Position numbers and translations under genes: made by a program. Source: Gammaproteobacteria bacterium (GTDB lineage Bacteria > Pseudomonadota > Gammaproteobacteria > Pseudomonadales > Azotimanducaceae). Taken from it: a DNA stretch of 8,078 bases. Position 1 is the stretch's first letter. The number at the start of each line of letters is the position of its first letter. The notes under the pieces were generated by a model. That model saw only the letters and a list, made by a program, of their open reading frames with translations. It was not told where the DNA came from and did no database searches. Location of the stretch: NCBI GenBank assembly GCA_002719135.1, contig PBGU01000012.1, positions 1-8,078 of the forward strand, in the 5' to 3' direction. Shown here one piece after another: positions 1 to 7,216 of the stretch.

Positions 1-1823
1 CATGATTGCACCTCTTTCAATCGTGGCAAGTTGTGGTCCGTGTAATACGCCAAAATCTGTTCGTGTATCGTATCCGCAGAGATTGAGAAGCCGCCGTAAT
101 AGAGAACGGATATAAATCGAGTGGGATCGATTTCCAGTTCGTTGACAAGTAGCGTACGCATTTGGGCGTCGCGATTTTGTTCAGCAATGAAAAGAATTTC
201 ATGTTGATCAATAAAAGCTTCGACCGCTTCGCCGAACGGAAATGCCCGTAATCGCATCGTGTCTAGATGAATTCCATCGTCGCTCAATCGATCTAGTGCT
301 TCCCCCATGGGCATTGCGGTTGTCCCGTAGTAGATAATTCCCGCTGGTGCATCGCCATCAACAATTTCGGGTGATGGTACGATCGTTTTTGCGGTATCCC
401 ACTTCTTTAGGAGACGATCCATGTTGGCGGTGTAGGCTTCCGGGGATTCCGTATAGACCGCGTACTCATCGCGAGACGTACCACGTGTAAAGAAAGCGCC
501 TTTTGTTGGATGAGTTCCGGGAAGCGTCCTGTAACCGATTCCGTCGCCATCAATATCGAGATAACGTCCGAATTCACTGATCTCTTCTAGACTTTCGTGG
601 TCTAGTACTTTCCCTCGGTCGTAGCACCGTTCATCGTCCCACGTCAAAGGTTCGGACAAGTTGTCATTCATGCCGAGTTCAAGATCGCTCAGCACAATGA
701 TGGGGGTCTGTAGTCGGTCGGCTAGATCCAGGGATGACGCAGCAAAATCAAAGCATTCTTTCGGTGACGCGGGAAAAAGCAGAGGGTGTCGAGTATCTCC
801 ATGCGATGCATACGCGGCGGATAGAAGGTCCGCTTGTTGCGTTCGAGTTGGCATTCCGGTTGAAGGACCTGCCCGTTGGATATCGAAAAGAACGGCGGGG
901 ATCTCCGCGAAATATGCAAGACCGAGAAATTCCGTCATGAGTGAGACGCCAGGGCCCGATGTAGCTGTGAAAGCCCGGGCACCGTTCCAATTTGCACCGA
1001 TAACGATCCCCATCGCAGCCAGTTCGTCTTCGGCTTGGATCACCGCGTAATTCTTTCGATTGGTGACAGGATCCACTCGGAGCCTGGAGGCGTGTTGTTC
1101 AAACGCTTCCGCCATCGACGTCGACGGCGTGATCGGATACCAAGCACAAATGGTTGCGCCTCCGTAGATCGCCCCAAGCGCTGCGGCGGCATTGCCATCA
1201 ATTAAGATTCGATCCCCTACCCCCTTAGATGCTCGGACTTGGATTGGTAACGGCGAATCCATGTAATCGTGCGCGTAGCTCCGTCCAATTTCCATTGCCG
1301 TAATATTTGGCTGAATTAGGTCGTCTTTACCTTTGTACTGAGCAGAAACCATTCCCGTGATGATTTCGAAATCGATGTTCAACAGAGCAGACAAGGCACC
1401 GAGATAGACAATATTCTTGAAGAGCTGGCGCTGTTTGGGATCTTCAAATTCGGATTGGACGAGCTTCGATAATGGTATGCCCAAGTCGTTAATATCGTTT
1501 CGGCTTAAGCGGCGATCTCCACCTTGGGAGTTGTCGTGCAACAAAAATCCGCCTGGAACAATGGATGCGAGGTCTTCTTCGTACGTTTCCGCATTCATGG
1601 CGACCATGATGTCGATCCCTTCCCGACGCCCGAGATACCCCTTTTCCGAAACTCGCACCTCGAACCATGTGGGTAAGCCTTGGATGTTTGATGGAAATAT
1701 ATTCCTGGTGGCGACGGGAATGCCCATCCGGAAGAGGGCTTTGGCAAACATGCCGTTTGCGCTTGCCGAGCCTGATCCGTTTACGTTGGCGAACCGGATA
1801 ACAAAATCGTTATACGTTGTCAT
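1..1823 (-). CDS. korA: 2-oxoacid:ferredoxin oxidoreductase, fused gamma-alpha subunit (KorA type), C-terminus beyond left edge
   Basis: This is the large subunit of a CoA-dependent 2-oxoacid:acceptor oxidoreductase, most likely for 2-oxoglutarate, acting in the cytoplasm. The minus-strand frame from the ATG at 1823-1821 stays open to the window edge, giving 607 codons with no stop, so only a short C-terminal tail should be missing. Residues 1 to about 190 form the gamma domain, with a glycine/serine-rich segment (G16 to N23) and the family motif FPSNIQGLPTW at 43-53. The pyrimidine-binding alpha domain follows, with WYPITPSTS at 228-236, SGPG at 289-292 and AGPSTGMPTRTQQADL at 318-333. A C-terminal transketolase-like domain includes AEQNRDAQM at 547-555. 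The gamma-before-alpha fusion and these motifs are typical of KorA. The start overlaps the stop of the upstream gene (ATGA), so translation is probably coupled. The beta subunit that binds thiamine diphosphate is not visible. Substrate choice is inferred; a pyruvate or other 2-oxoacid enzyme cannot be excluded. Confidence 0.92.
   Translation of the reverse strand, partial: MTTYNDFVIRFANVNGSGSASANGMFAKALFRMGIPVATRNIFPSNIQGLPTWFEVRVSEKGYLGRREGIDIMVAMNAETYEEDLASIVPGGFLLHDNSQGGDRRLSRNDINDLGIPLSKLVQSEFEDPKQRQLFKNIVYLGALSALLNIDFEIITGMVSAQYKGKDDLIQPNITAMEIGRSYAHDYMDSPLPIQVRASKGVGDRILIDGNAAAALGAIYGGATICAWYPITPSTSMAEAFEQHASRLRVDPVTNRKNYAVIQAEDELAAMGIVIGANWNGARAFTATSGPGVSLMTEFLGLAYFAEIPAVLFDIQRAGPSTGMPTRTQQADLLSAAYASHGDTRHPLLFPASPKECFDFAASSLDLADRLQTPIIVLSDLELGMNDNLSEPLTWDDERCYDRGKVLDHESLEEISEFGRYLDIDGDGIGYRTLPGTHPTKGAFFTRGTSRDEYAVYTESPEAYTANMDRLLKKWDTAKTIVPSPEIVDGDAPAGIIYYGTTAMPMGEALDRLSDDGIHLDTMRLRAFPFGEAVEAFIDQHEILFIAEQNRDAQMRTLLVNELEIDPTRFISVLYYGGFSISADTIHEQILAYYTDHNLPRLKEVQS
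1820..1823 (-). other. ATGA stop/start overlap of the electron-transfer subunit gene and korA
   Basis: Read on the minus strand, bases 1823 to 1820 are ATGA. ATG starts the korA-type gene and TGA ends the GltD-like gene. Only a weak GGA lies just upstream, so reinitiation by ribosomes finishing the first gene is the likely way the second is translated. This supports one operon and roughly balanced subunit production. Confidence 0.85.
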
Positions 1824-3601
1824 TCCGCATATGAACCCATTTGTGGGACATGTATCACAGACTTTTGCATATCCCAGGCGTTTGTGGGACACCGCTCTGC
1901 GCAGAGTCCACAGTGAAGACAGACGTCTTCATCTTTAACCATGACGCGGCCCGTTTCGAGATGTCCCGACACATAGAGATCTTGCTCGAGATTTGTTGCG
2001 GGAGCCATGAGCGCTGGTCGCATCGAACTTTCCTCGGCATTTTCGGTGAAGCTAATGCAGTCCATCGGGCATATATCCACACAAGCATCGCACTCGATGC
2101 AAAGCTGGTCGGTGAACACGGTTTGCACATCGCAATTTAGGCAACGTTGTGCCTCGTCGAGTCCGAGTTTTTCGTCGAAACCTAACTCGACCTCCACCTT
2201 TATGTTCTTCAAAGAGGCTTCTTTACGGGCGTGTGGAACAATGTGACGGATTGACGGGTCGTGTTCGGCATCGTAACTCCATTCGTGGATCCCCATTTTT
2301 TGGCTGAGCAGGTTAACGCCCTCCGGTGGGCGCTCCTCTTTAACGTTTTTTCCCTGACAAAACAGGTGCATGGAGATTGCGGCTTTGTGTGCGTGAGCGG
2401 ATGCCCAGATGATGTTCTCGGGGCCCAAGGCCGAGTCACCTCCGAAAAATATTTCGGGGTTGGTCGATTGAAGCGTGTCGTCGTCGAGTATGGGGCAATC
2501 CCACTTGTCGAATTCAATGCCGATGTCACGCTCAATCCAGGGGCAGTGGTTCTCTTGCCCAATCGCCATGAGGATATGGTCGGCCTCTATAAAGACATCG
2601 GGTTCATCACTGGGGACGTACTTCAGACGGCCGTTCTCTTCGATGGGCGTAACACATTCAAACAATACGCCCTTCAACTTGCCGTTTTCATGAATAAACT
2701 CTTTCGGAGGCCTGTTGTTAATGATCGGGATGTCTTCGTTTATCGCTTCCTCTTTTTCCCAATCGCTGGCTTTCATCACCTCGAACGCGCTGCGGACAAC
2801 GACGGTTACCGATTCCGCGCCTAATCGAGCCGACGTTCGGCAACAGTCCATCGCCGTGTTACCGCCTCCCATGACGATAACTTTTCCTGAAATACTTGTC
2901 GTATGACCGAACGCGACGCTGGATAACCAATCGATGCCAATAGAGATGTGCTCGTCAACCTCGGTTCGACCAGGTATGTCTAAATCGCGTCCCCGGGGTG
3001 CGCCAGTACCGACAAAATAAGCGTCATAATTCATGTCGAGCATGGCTCGCATACTTGTTATCTCGTAATCGAAGTGGGTGTTTACTCCCATGTTAAGAAT
3101 GAGATCGACTTCTTCGTCTAAAACGTCGGCTGGTAGTCTGAAAGCGGGTATCTGACTACGCATCATTCCGCCGCCGGCCGAATCCCGATCGAACATGTCG
3201 ATCTCGTACCCAAACGGTAGCATGTCCCGGGCCACCGCCAGTGACGCAGGGCCTGCTCCAAGCAGCGCAATCTTTTTGCCGTTTTTCTCTACCGGCACCC
3301 TCGGTAGGAACGCAGTTATGTCACCTTTGTGATCTGCTGCAACTCGTTTTAGGCGGCATATTGCGACAGGTTTTTCCTCTGTCCTAACACGTCGACATAC
3401 TGGTTCGCAGGGCCGATCGCACGTTCTTCCCAGTATCCCTGGGAAGACGTTCGAATCCCAATTGATCATGTAAGCTTCGGTATAGCGTTGCTGGGCGATG
3501 AGCCGGATGTATTCGGGTACCGGGGTATGAGCGGGACAGGCCCACTGACAGTCGACTACCTTGTGGAAGTAGTTGGGATCCAGAATGTTGGTGGCTTTCA
3601 T
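1820..3601 (-). CDS. GltD-like FAD/NAD(P)-binding subunit with C-terminal 2[4Fe-4S] ferredoxin domain, partner of KorA
   Basis: This 593-residue protein should pass electrons between NAD(P)(H), FAD and iron-sulfur clusters for the oxidoreductase encoded downstream. An N-terminal Fer4_20-like domain (1 to about 100) has C18-x3-C22, C61-x3-C65-x3-C69 and C82. The FAD site is GAGPAS at 115-120 and the NAD(P) site is GGGNTAMD at 245-252. The closing FAD motif GGDSALGPENIIWAS lies at 387-401. A CxxC pair sits at 487/490, followed by two complete [4Fe-4S] motifs, C501-C504-C507-C511 and C561-C564-C567-C571, separated by a 49-residue spacer. The core resembles glutamate synthase small subunit (GltD) and the N-terminal part of dihydropyrimidine dehydrogenase, but no large glutamate synthase gene is present and the next gene is korA. 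The delta subunit of the 2-oxoglutarate:NADP+ oxidoreductase of Azoarcus evansii is the closest characterised protein I recall. The ATG at 3601 gives the expected N-terminus, although no Shine-Dalgarno sequence precedes it. The family call is firm; the partner and the direction of electron flow are inferred. Confidence 0.9.
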   Translation of the reverse strand: MKATNILDPNYFHKVVDCQWACPAHTPVPEYIRLIAQQRYTEAYMINWDSNVFPGILGRTCDRPCEPVCRRVRTEEKPVAICRLKRVAADHKGDITAFLPRVPVEKNGKKIALLGAGPASLAVARDMLPFGYEIDMFDRDSAGGGMMRSQIPAFRLPADVLDEEVDLILNMGVNTHFDYEITSMRAMLDMNYDAYFVGTGAPRGRDLDIPGRTEVDEHISIGIDWLSSVAFGHTTSISGKVIVMGGGNTAMDCCRTSARLGAESVTVVVRSAFEVMKASDWEKEEAINEDIPIINNRPPKEFIHENGKLKGVLFECVTPIEENGRLKYVPSDEPDVFIEADHILMAIGQENHCPWIERDIGIEFDKWDCPILDDDTLQSTNPEIFFGGDSALGPENIIWASAHAHKAAISMHLFCQGKNVKEERPPEGVNLLSQKMGIHEWSYDAEHDPSIRHIVPHARKEASLKNIKVEVELGFDEKLGLDEAQRCLNCDVQTVFTDQLCIECDACVDICPMDCISFTENAEESSMRPALMAPATNLEQDLYVSGHLETGRVMVKDEDVCLHCGLCAERCPTNAWDMQKSVIHVPQMGSYAE

Positions 3602-3748
3602 TCGAATACAGGCTGCGCGGACTATGCAACCGCAAAGGAAGGTTAGAATCCCCTCTTCAAAACGCGGACTTTAGTCTTTCTTTTGGTTTGCTACCAGAAG
3701 AATCGAATGTAATCGCTGAGCATGTAGATATCACTCGAAGTTATATCG
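3602..3748. promoter_or_regulatory. Divergent intergenic region between the 2-oxoacid oxidoreductase operon and mfd
   Basis: These 147 bases separate two outward-reading genes and must contain their promoters unless these lie inside the coding regions. For mfd, a possible -10 hexamer TGTAAT lies at 3708-3713 (one mismatch to TATAAT), but the best -35-like sequence, TTGGTT at 3683-3688, has a long 19-base spacer. A GAAG at 3737-3740, eight bases before the mfd ATG, is a plausible weak ribosome-binding site. On the minus strand, TATAAC (3745 down to 3740) resembles a -10 hexamer but has no matching -35. No Shine-Dalgarno sequence is evident before the start at 3601. I see no convincing operator, riboswitch or terminator. 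The position is secure; the individual promoter elements are guesses. Confidence 0.45.
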
Positions 3749-6700
3749 ATGGAACTAGAGAGCCTCATTAAACAAGTGCGAGTACCGGCGCGTCACCTGG
3801 TTCATAACTGGCAGGGAGACGCTGGCTGTGCTGACTCGTGTCTATTGGCGCGACTAATTTCTAACTCGGATCAGTTTTTCGTTTATGTGGCCTCAGGATC
3901 GGAAGAAGTTGAACGAGTGGCGAATGAGCTTCGGTTCTTCGGCCAACCAGAATCAGATGTTCTTACTTTTCCTGAGTGGGAAACTCTACCTTACGATGCT
4001 TTTTCTCCCCACGATGATTTGATATCGGAACGGCTTTCAACTTCGTTTGAACTACTTCGTGCAAATAAGGGCGCGTTAGTGGTTTCAGTACGTAGTTTGT
4101 TGCAGTGCATGCCACCAAGTCGGTTCGTTAGATCGCAATCGTTTCTTTTTAAATCCGGTCAGCATTTTGACATCCAGCTAGAGCGTCAACGACTGATACA
4201 AACGGGCTACCGGCATGTGGAACTGGTGATGGAGCGTGGGGAATTTGCGGTTCGTGGATCGATTATGGATATCTTTCCTATGGGTAGTGATCGACCGATC
4301 CGTGTCGATCTCGATGACGATTTGATCGACGGAATCCGGAAATTTGATCCAGACTCGCAACGAACCATCGCGACACTCGACGTTGTCAGATTATTGCCGG
4401 CCAAAGAGTTTCCGCTCGATCAGAGCGCTATTGCTCGCTTTCGAGAAAAGTGGCTCGACGTTTTTGATGTGGATGTTCGCCACTGCCCGATATACCAGGA
4501 GGTCACCGACGGGGTCGCGGCACAAGGACTTGAGTACTACTTGCCTCTTTTTTTCGACAGTACAGAAACGCTATTTGATTACCTCCCTGAGGATTGTGCA
4601 TTCGTGGTTTCCGACAAAGCCGAAGAGTCAGCAAAGCATTTTTGGAAAGAACTGGATGCCCGCTATGAGAGCCTACGCCACGACATAGAGCGACCCATAC
4701 TTCCTCCCGCAAGGCTCTTTCAACAATGGTCGGCTGTGTCAAAACTACTGAAACAGCATGGCGTAATTCAACTAGATCCCACCCATAAGAAAAAACGGCA
4801 CGTGGTTGCACTTGGCGCTCTTTCAAGGCCCGATGTTCGCGCGGAATTAACGCGTAGCAATCCCGGCGCGGCTCTGCGTCGATACATAGAGACTACTTCC
4901 AGCCGTGTGTTGTTCACGGCCGAATCAGCGGGGCGTCTCGCGCATCTGGATGAGTTCTTACGTCGTAGTGCGATCGTCGCGATCGAAACTCAAAGTTTCT
5001 CTCATTGGTTGAATTCTGGGGCTTCTCCTGGGCTTGTGATCGCACCGATTGATCGTGGTTTTGCGTTTGATGACGTCGTCGTGATTAGTGAAGCTCAAAT
5101 ATTCGGTCGCGAGTTCGAAGGTCGGAGCAAGAATTCGCGGCGTCCGATTGATCCCGAATTGGTTATAAGAAACCTGACGGAACTAAGCCTCGGCACTCCC
5201 GTGGTTCACGTTGAACACGGGATCGGGAGATACAGAGGTTTAGAGATACTGGTTATCGATGGACATCCGGCGGAGTTCTTGACGTTGGAGTATGCCGAGC
5301 GCGCACGGTTATATGTGCCTGTCGCGTCGCTAGACTTAATTTCACGATATGCCGGAGCGGACCACGAATCTGCTCCGCTTCATACGCTGGGTACTGACAA
5401 ATGGGCGAAGGAGAAGCAGCGGGCTGCCGAGAAAGTCCGTGATGTTGCGGCAGAGCTACTAGATGTATATGCGCGTCGCGAAATTGCAGAGGGCTTCGCG
5501 TTTCCGCGACCGGATGCGGATTACGAGAGGTTTTGCAATGAGTTTCCTTTTGAACTGACGTTGGATCAACGAAACGCCGTTGATGCAATGATTGAAGATC
5601 TAACCCGAGTTCGTTCGGCGGATCGTCTAATTTGTGGTGACGTTGGATTTGGCAAGACGGAAGTCGCCATGAGGGCTGCGTACATCGCATCTCAAGCCGG
5701 CAAACAGGTCGCGGTATTAGTTCCCACGACTCTCTTAGCGCAACAACACTACGAGACTTTTTGCGATCGATTTTCTCAATGGCCACATCAAATCGAAGTC
5801 GTTTCTCGAATGCGCCAAGATGGAGAGGTAAAACGCCTTAAGGAAAAACTATCCGCAGGGACGGTGGATATCGTCATTGGGACTCATCGATTGTTGACGC
5901 CGGATTTTGACTTCAAAGATCTTGGGTTAATCATTATCGACGAGGAGCACAGATTCGGGGTTCGGCAGAAGGAACGCCTGAAAAGTGTGCGCGAGTCGGC
6001 GGATGTCCTCGCGTTGACGGCGACACCGATCCCACGCACCCTAAATATGGCCATCAGTGGTATGCGTGACCTGTCCATCATTGCAACGCCGCCGGCCAAA
6101 CGACTAGCTATCAAGACGTTTGTGATAAGGAAGAGCCAGCTGCTCATACGCGAGGCCATAGACCGCGAACTCTCACGTGGCGGACAGGTTTTTTATTTAC
6201 ACAACGACGTCAGGACAATCGAACAGGCAGCCGAAGACCTGTTGGAGCTATACCCCGAGGCACGTATTGCAGTGGCTCATGGACAAATGCCGAAGCGTCG
6301 GCTTGAAAAGGCGATGGCGGACTTTTACCACCGCAGATGTAACCTTCTCGTCTGCAGTACGATCATTGAGAACGGCATTGACGTTCCTAATGCGAACACG
6401 ATCGTGATTGAGCGTGCAGACAAATTTGGCCTGGCGCAGTTGCATCAGCTCCGGGGACGCGTGGGTCGATCCACTAGGCAAGCATACGCATACCTGTTAA
6501 CACCGCATCCGAAGGCCGTGTCTCGTGATGCAAGGAAAAGGCTCGACGCGATCGAGGCTTCTGGAGAGCTGGGGATTGGCTTCACGTTGTCAACGTACGA
6601 TCTGGAAATTCGAGGCGCGGGCGAGCTATTAGGTGATGACCAATCAGGCCAGATTGAGACCGTCGGTTACACAATGTACATGGAGATGTTGGAAAGGGCT

Positions 6701-7216
6701 GTGGCGGCTATTCGAGCGGGGAAAATCCCCCATTTGGATGTGCCTCTCCCGGACGTCCACGAGGTGAATTTACATGCACTTGCTCTCATACCGGAAGAGT
6801 ATGTTCGAGATGTTGATATGCGCTTGATTCTTTATAAGCGCATTGCGGGTGCAGTTACGGATAGAGAACTAATTGAGTTGAAGATAGAAATGGTGGATCG
6901 TTTTGGCAATATGCCGGTTGCGCTAGCGAACCTGTTTCTTTCAACACAAATCAAACTTTCTGCCTTAGCGCTCGGCATCAAACGAATTGATTTAGGACCT
7001 GCCAAAGGTCGAGTTGAATTTGCAAACGACACTTCCGTCGATCCTCATGCGCTCATAAAACTCGTGCAGGAATCGCCAGAAACTTATGAGTTGATTGATG
7101 GCAATCGGTTGAAGATAAATCGCGATTTAGAAACCGAGGCGGCTAGATTTAGATTCGTCGAAAAATTCTTAGAAACCCTGCGTCGGGAAGACCTGTCGCC
7201 CGAGAAGAGTGCGTGA
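3749..7216 (+). CDS. mfd: Transcription-repair coupling factor Mfd
   Basis: Mfd is a DNA translocase that removes RNA polymerase stalled at lesions and recruits UvrA for nucleotide excision repair of the transcribed strand. The 1155-residue length matches the family (E. coli 1148). Residues 1 to about 320 are the UvrB-homologous region; VRGSIMDIFPMGS (168-180) aligns with the UvrA-contacting part. The RNA polymerase-interacting, CarD-like domain begins near 482 with PVVHVEHGIGRYRGL (484-498). The superfamily 2 motor has TLDQ (604-607), Walker A GDVGFGKTE (630-638), DEEH (731-734), TATPIPRT (757-764), IIENGIDVPNANT (872-884) and QLRGRVGR (900-907). The translocation (TRG) motif shared with RecG lies at about 941-967, including DLEIRGAGELLGDDQSG. 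The C-terminal regulatory TRCF domain spans about 1000-1110. The ATG at 3749 has a weak GAAG eight bases upstream and gives a normal N-terminus. No truncation or frameshift is seen. RecG is excluded by the UvrB-like and CarD-like domains. Confidence 0.98.
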   Translation: MELESLIKQVRVPARHLVHNWQGDAGCADSCLLARLISNSDQFFVYVASGSEEVERVANELRFFGQPESDVLTFPEWETLPYDAFSPHDDLISERLSTSFELLRANKGALVVSVRSLLQCMPPSRFVRSQSFLFKSGQHFDIQLERQRLIQTGYRHVELVMERGEFAVRGSIMDIFPMGSDRPIRVDLDDDLIDGIRKFDPDSQRTIATLDVVRLLPAKEFPLDQSAIARFREKWLDVFDVDVRHCPIYQEVTDGVAAQGLEYYLPLFFDSTETLFDYLPEDCAFVVSDKAEESAKHFWKELDARYESLRHDIERPILPPARLFQQWSAVSKLLKQHGVIQLDPTHKKKRHVVALGALSRPDVRAELTRSNPGAALRRYIETTSSRVLFTAESAGRLAHLDEFLRRSAIVAIETQSFSHWLNSGASPGLVIAPIDRGFAFDDVVVISEAQIFGREFEGRSKNSRRPIDPELVIRNLTELSLGTPVVHVEHGIGRYRGLEILVIDGHPAEFLTLEYAERARLYVPVASLDLISRYAGADHESAPLHTLGTDKWAKEKQRAAEKVRDVAAELLDVYARREIAEGFAFPRPDADYERFCNEFPFELTLDQRNAVDAMIEDLTRVRSADRLICGDVGFGKTEVAMRAAYIASQAGKQVAVLVPTTLLAQQHYETFCDRFSQWPHQIEVVSRMRQDGEVKRLKEKLSAGTVDIVIGTHRLLTPDFDFKDLGLIIIDEEHRFGVRQKERLKSVRESADVLALTATPIPRTLNMAISGMRDLSIIATPPAKRLAIKTFVIRKSQLLIREAIDRELSRGGQVFYLHNDVRTIEQAAEDLLELYPEARIAVAHGQMPKRRLEKAMADFYHRRCNLLVCSTIIENGIDVPNANTIVIERADKFGLAQLHQLRGRVGRSTRQAYAYLLTPHPKAVSRDARKRLDAIEASGELGIGFTLSTYDLEIRGAGELLGDDQSGQIETVGYTMYMEMLERAVAAIRAGKIPHLDVPLPDVHEVNLHALALIPEEYVRDVDMRLILYKRIAGAVTDRELIELKIEMVDRFGNMPVALANLFLSTQIKLSALALGIKRIDLGPAKGRVEFANDTSVDPHALIKLVQESPETYELIDGNRLKINRDLETEAARFRFVEKFLETLRREDLSPEKSA
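7213..7216 (+). other. GTGA overlap of mfd stop and csiV start
   Basis: The mfd stop codon TGA (7214-7216) overlaps a GTG start at 7213-7215. Starting at this GTG supplies the basic n-region of a signal peptide (Met-Arg-Lys). The next in-frame ATG at 7237 would remove those charges. Translation is probably coupled to mfd. Confidence 0.75.

Noticed and set aside
661..1050. A 129-codon plus-strand open frame
   Set aside because: It is antisense to the SGPG and AGPSTGMPT region of KorA, which is clearly the coding strand.
1417..1938. A 173-codon plus-strand open frame across the korA start region
   Set aside because: It is antisense to the conserved gamma domain of KorA and to the end of the upstream gene. 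Its translation is low-complexity and serine/arginine-rich.
2261..2824. A 187-codon plus-strand open frame inside the GltD-like gene
   Set aside because: It lies antisense to a frame with FAD, NAD(P) and Fe-S motifs, and its own translation shows no recognisable domain.
1820..3601. Glutamate synthase small subunit (gltD) or the dihydropyrimidine dehydrogenase subunit PreT as the identity of this gene
   Set aside because: The extra C-terminal bis-[4Fe-4S] domain and the coupled korA-type gene fit an oxidoreductase delta subunit better, and no glutamate synthase large subunit or PreA partner is present.
3727..3747. Inverted repeat GATAT...ATATC with an 11-base gap just before the mfd start, considered as an operator
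   Set aside because: The arms are only 5 bases and A/T-rich, as expected by chance in an intergenic region, and no known operator is matched.
5253..5786. A 177-codon minus-strand open frame
   Set aside because: It is antisense to the CarD-like domain and Walker A region of Mfd. It has no motif of its own.
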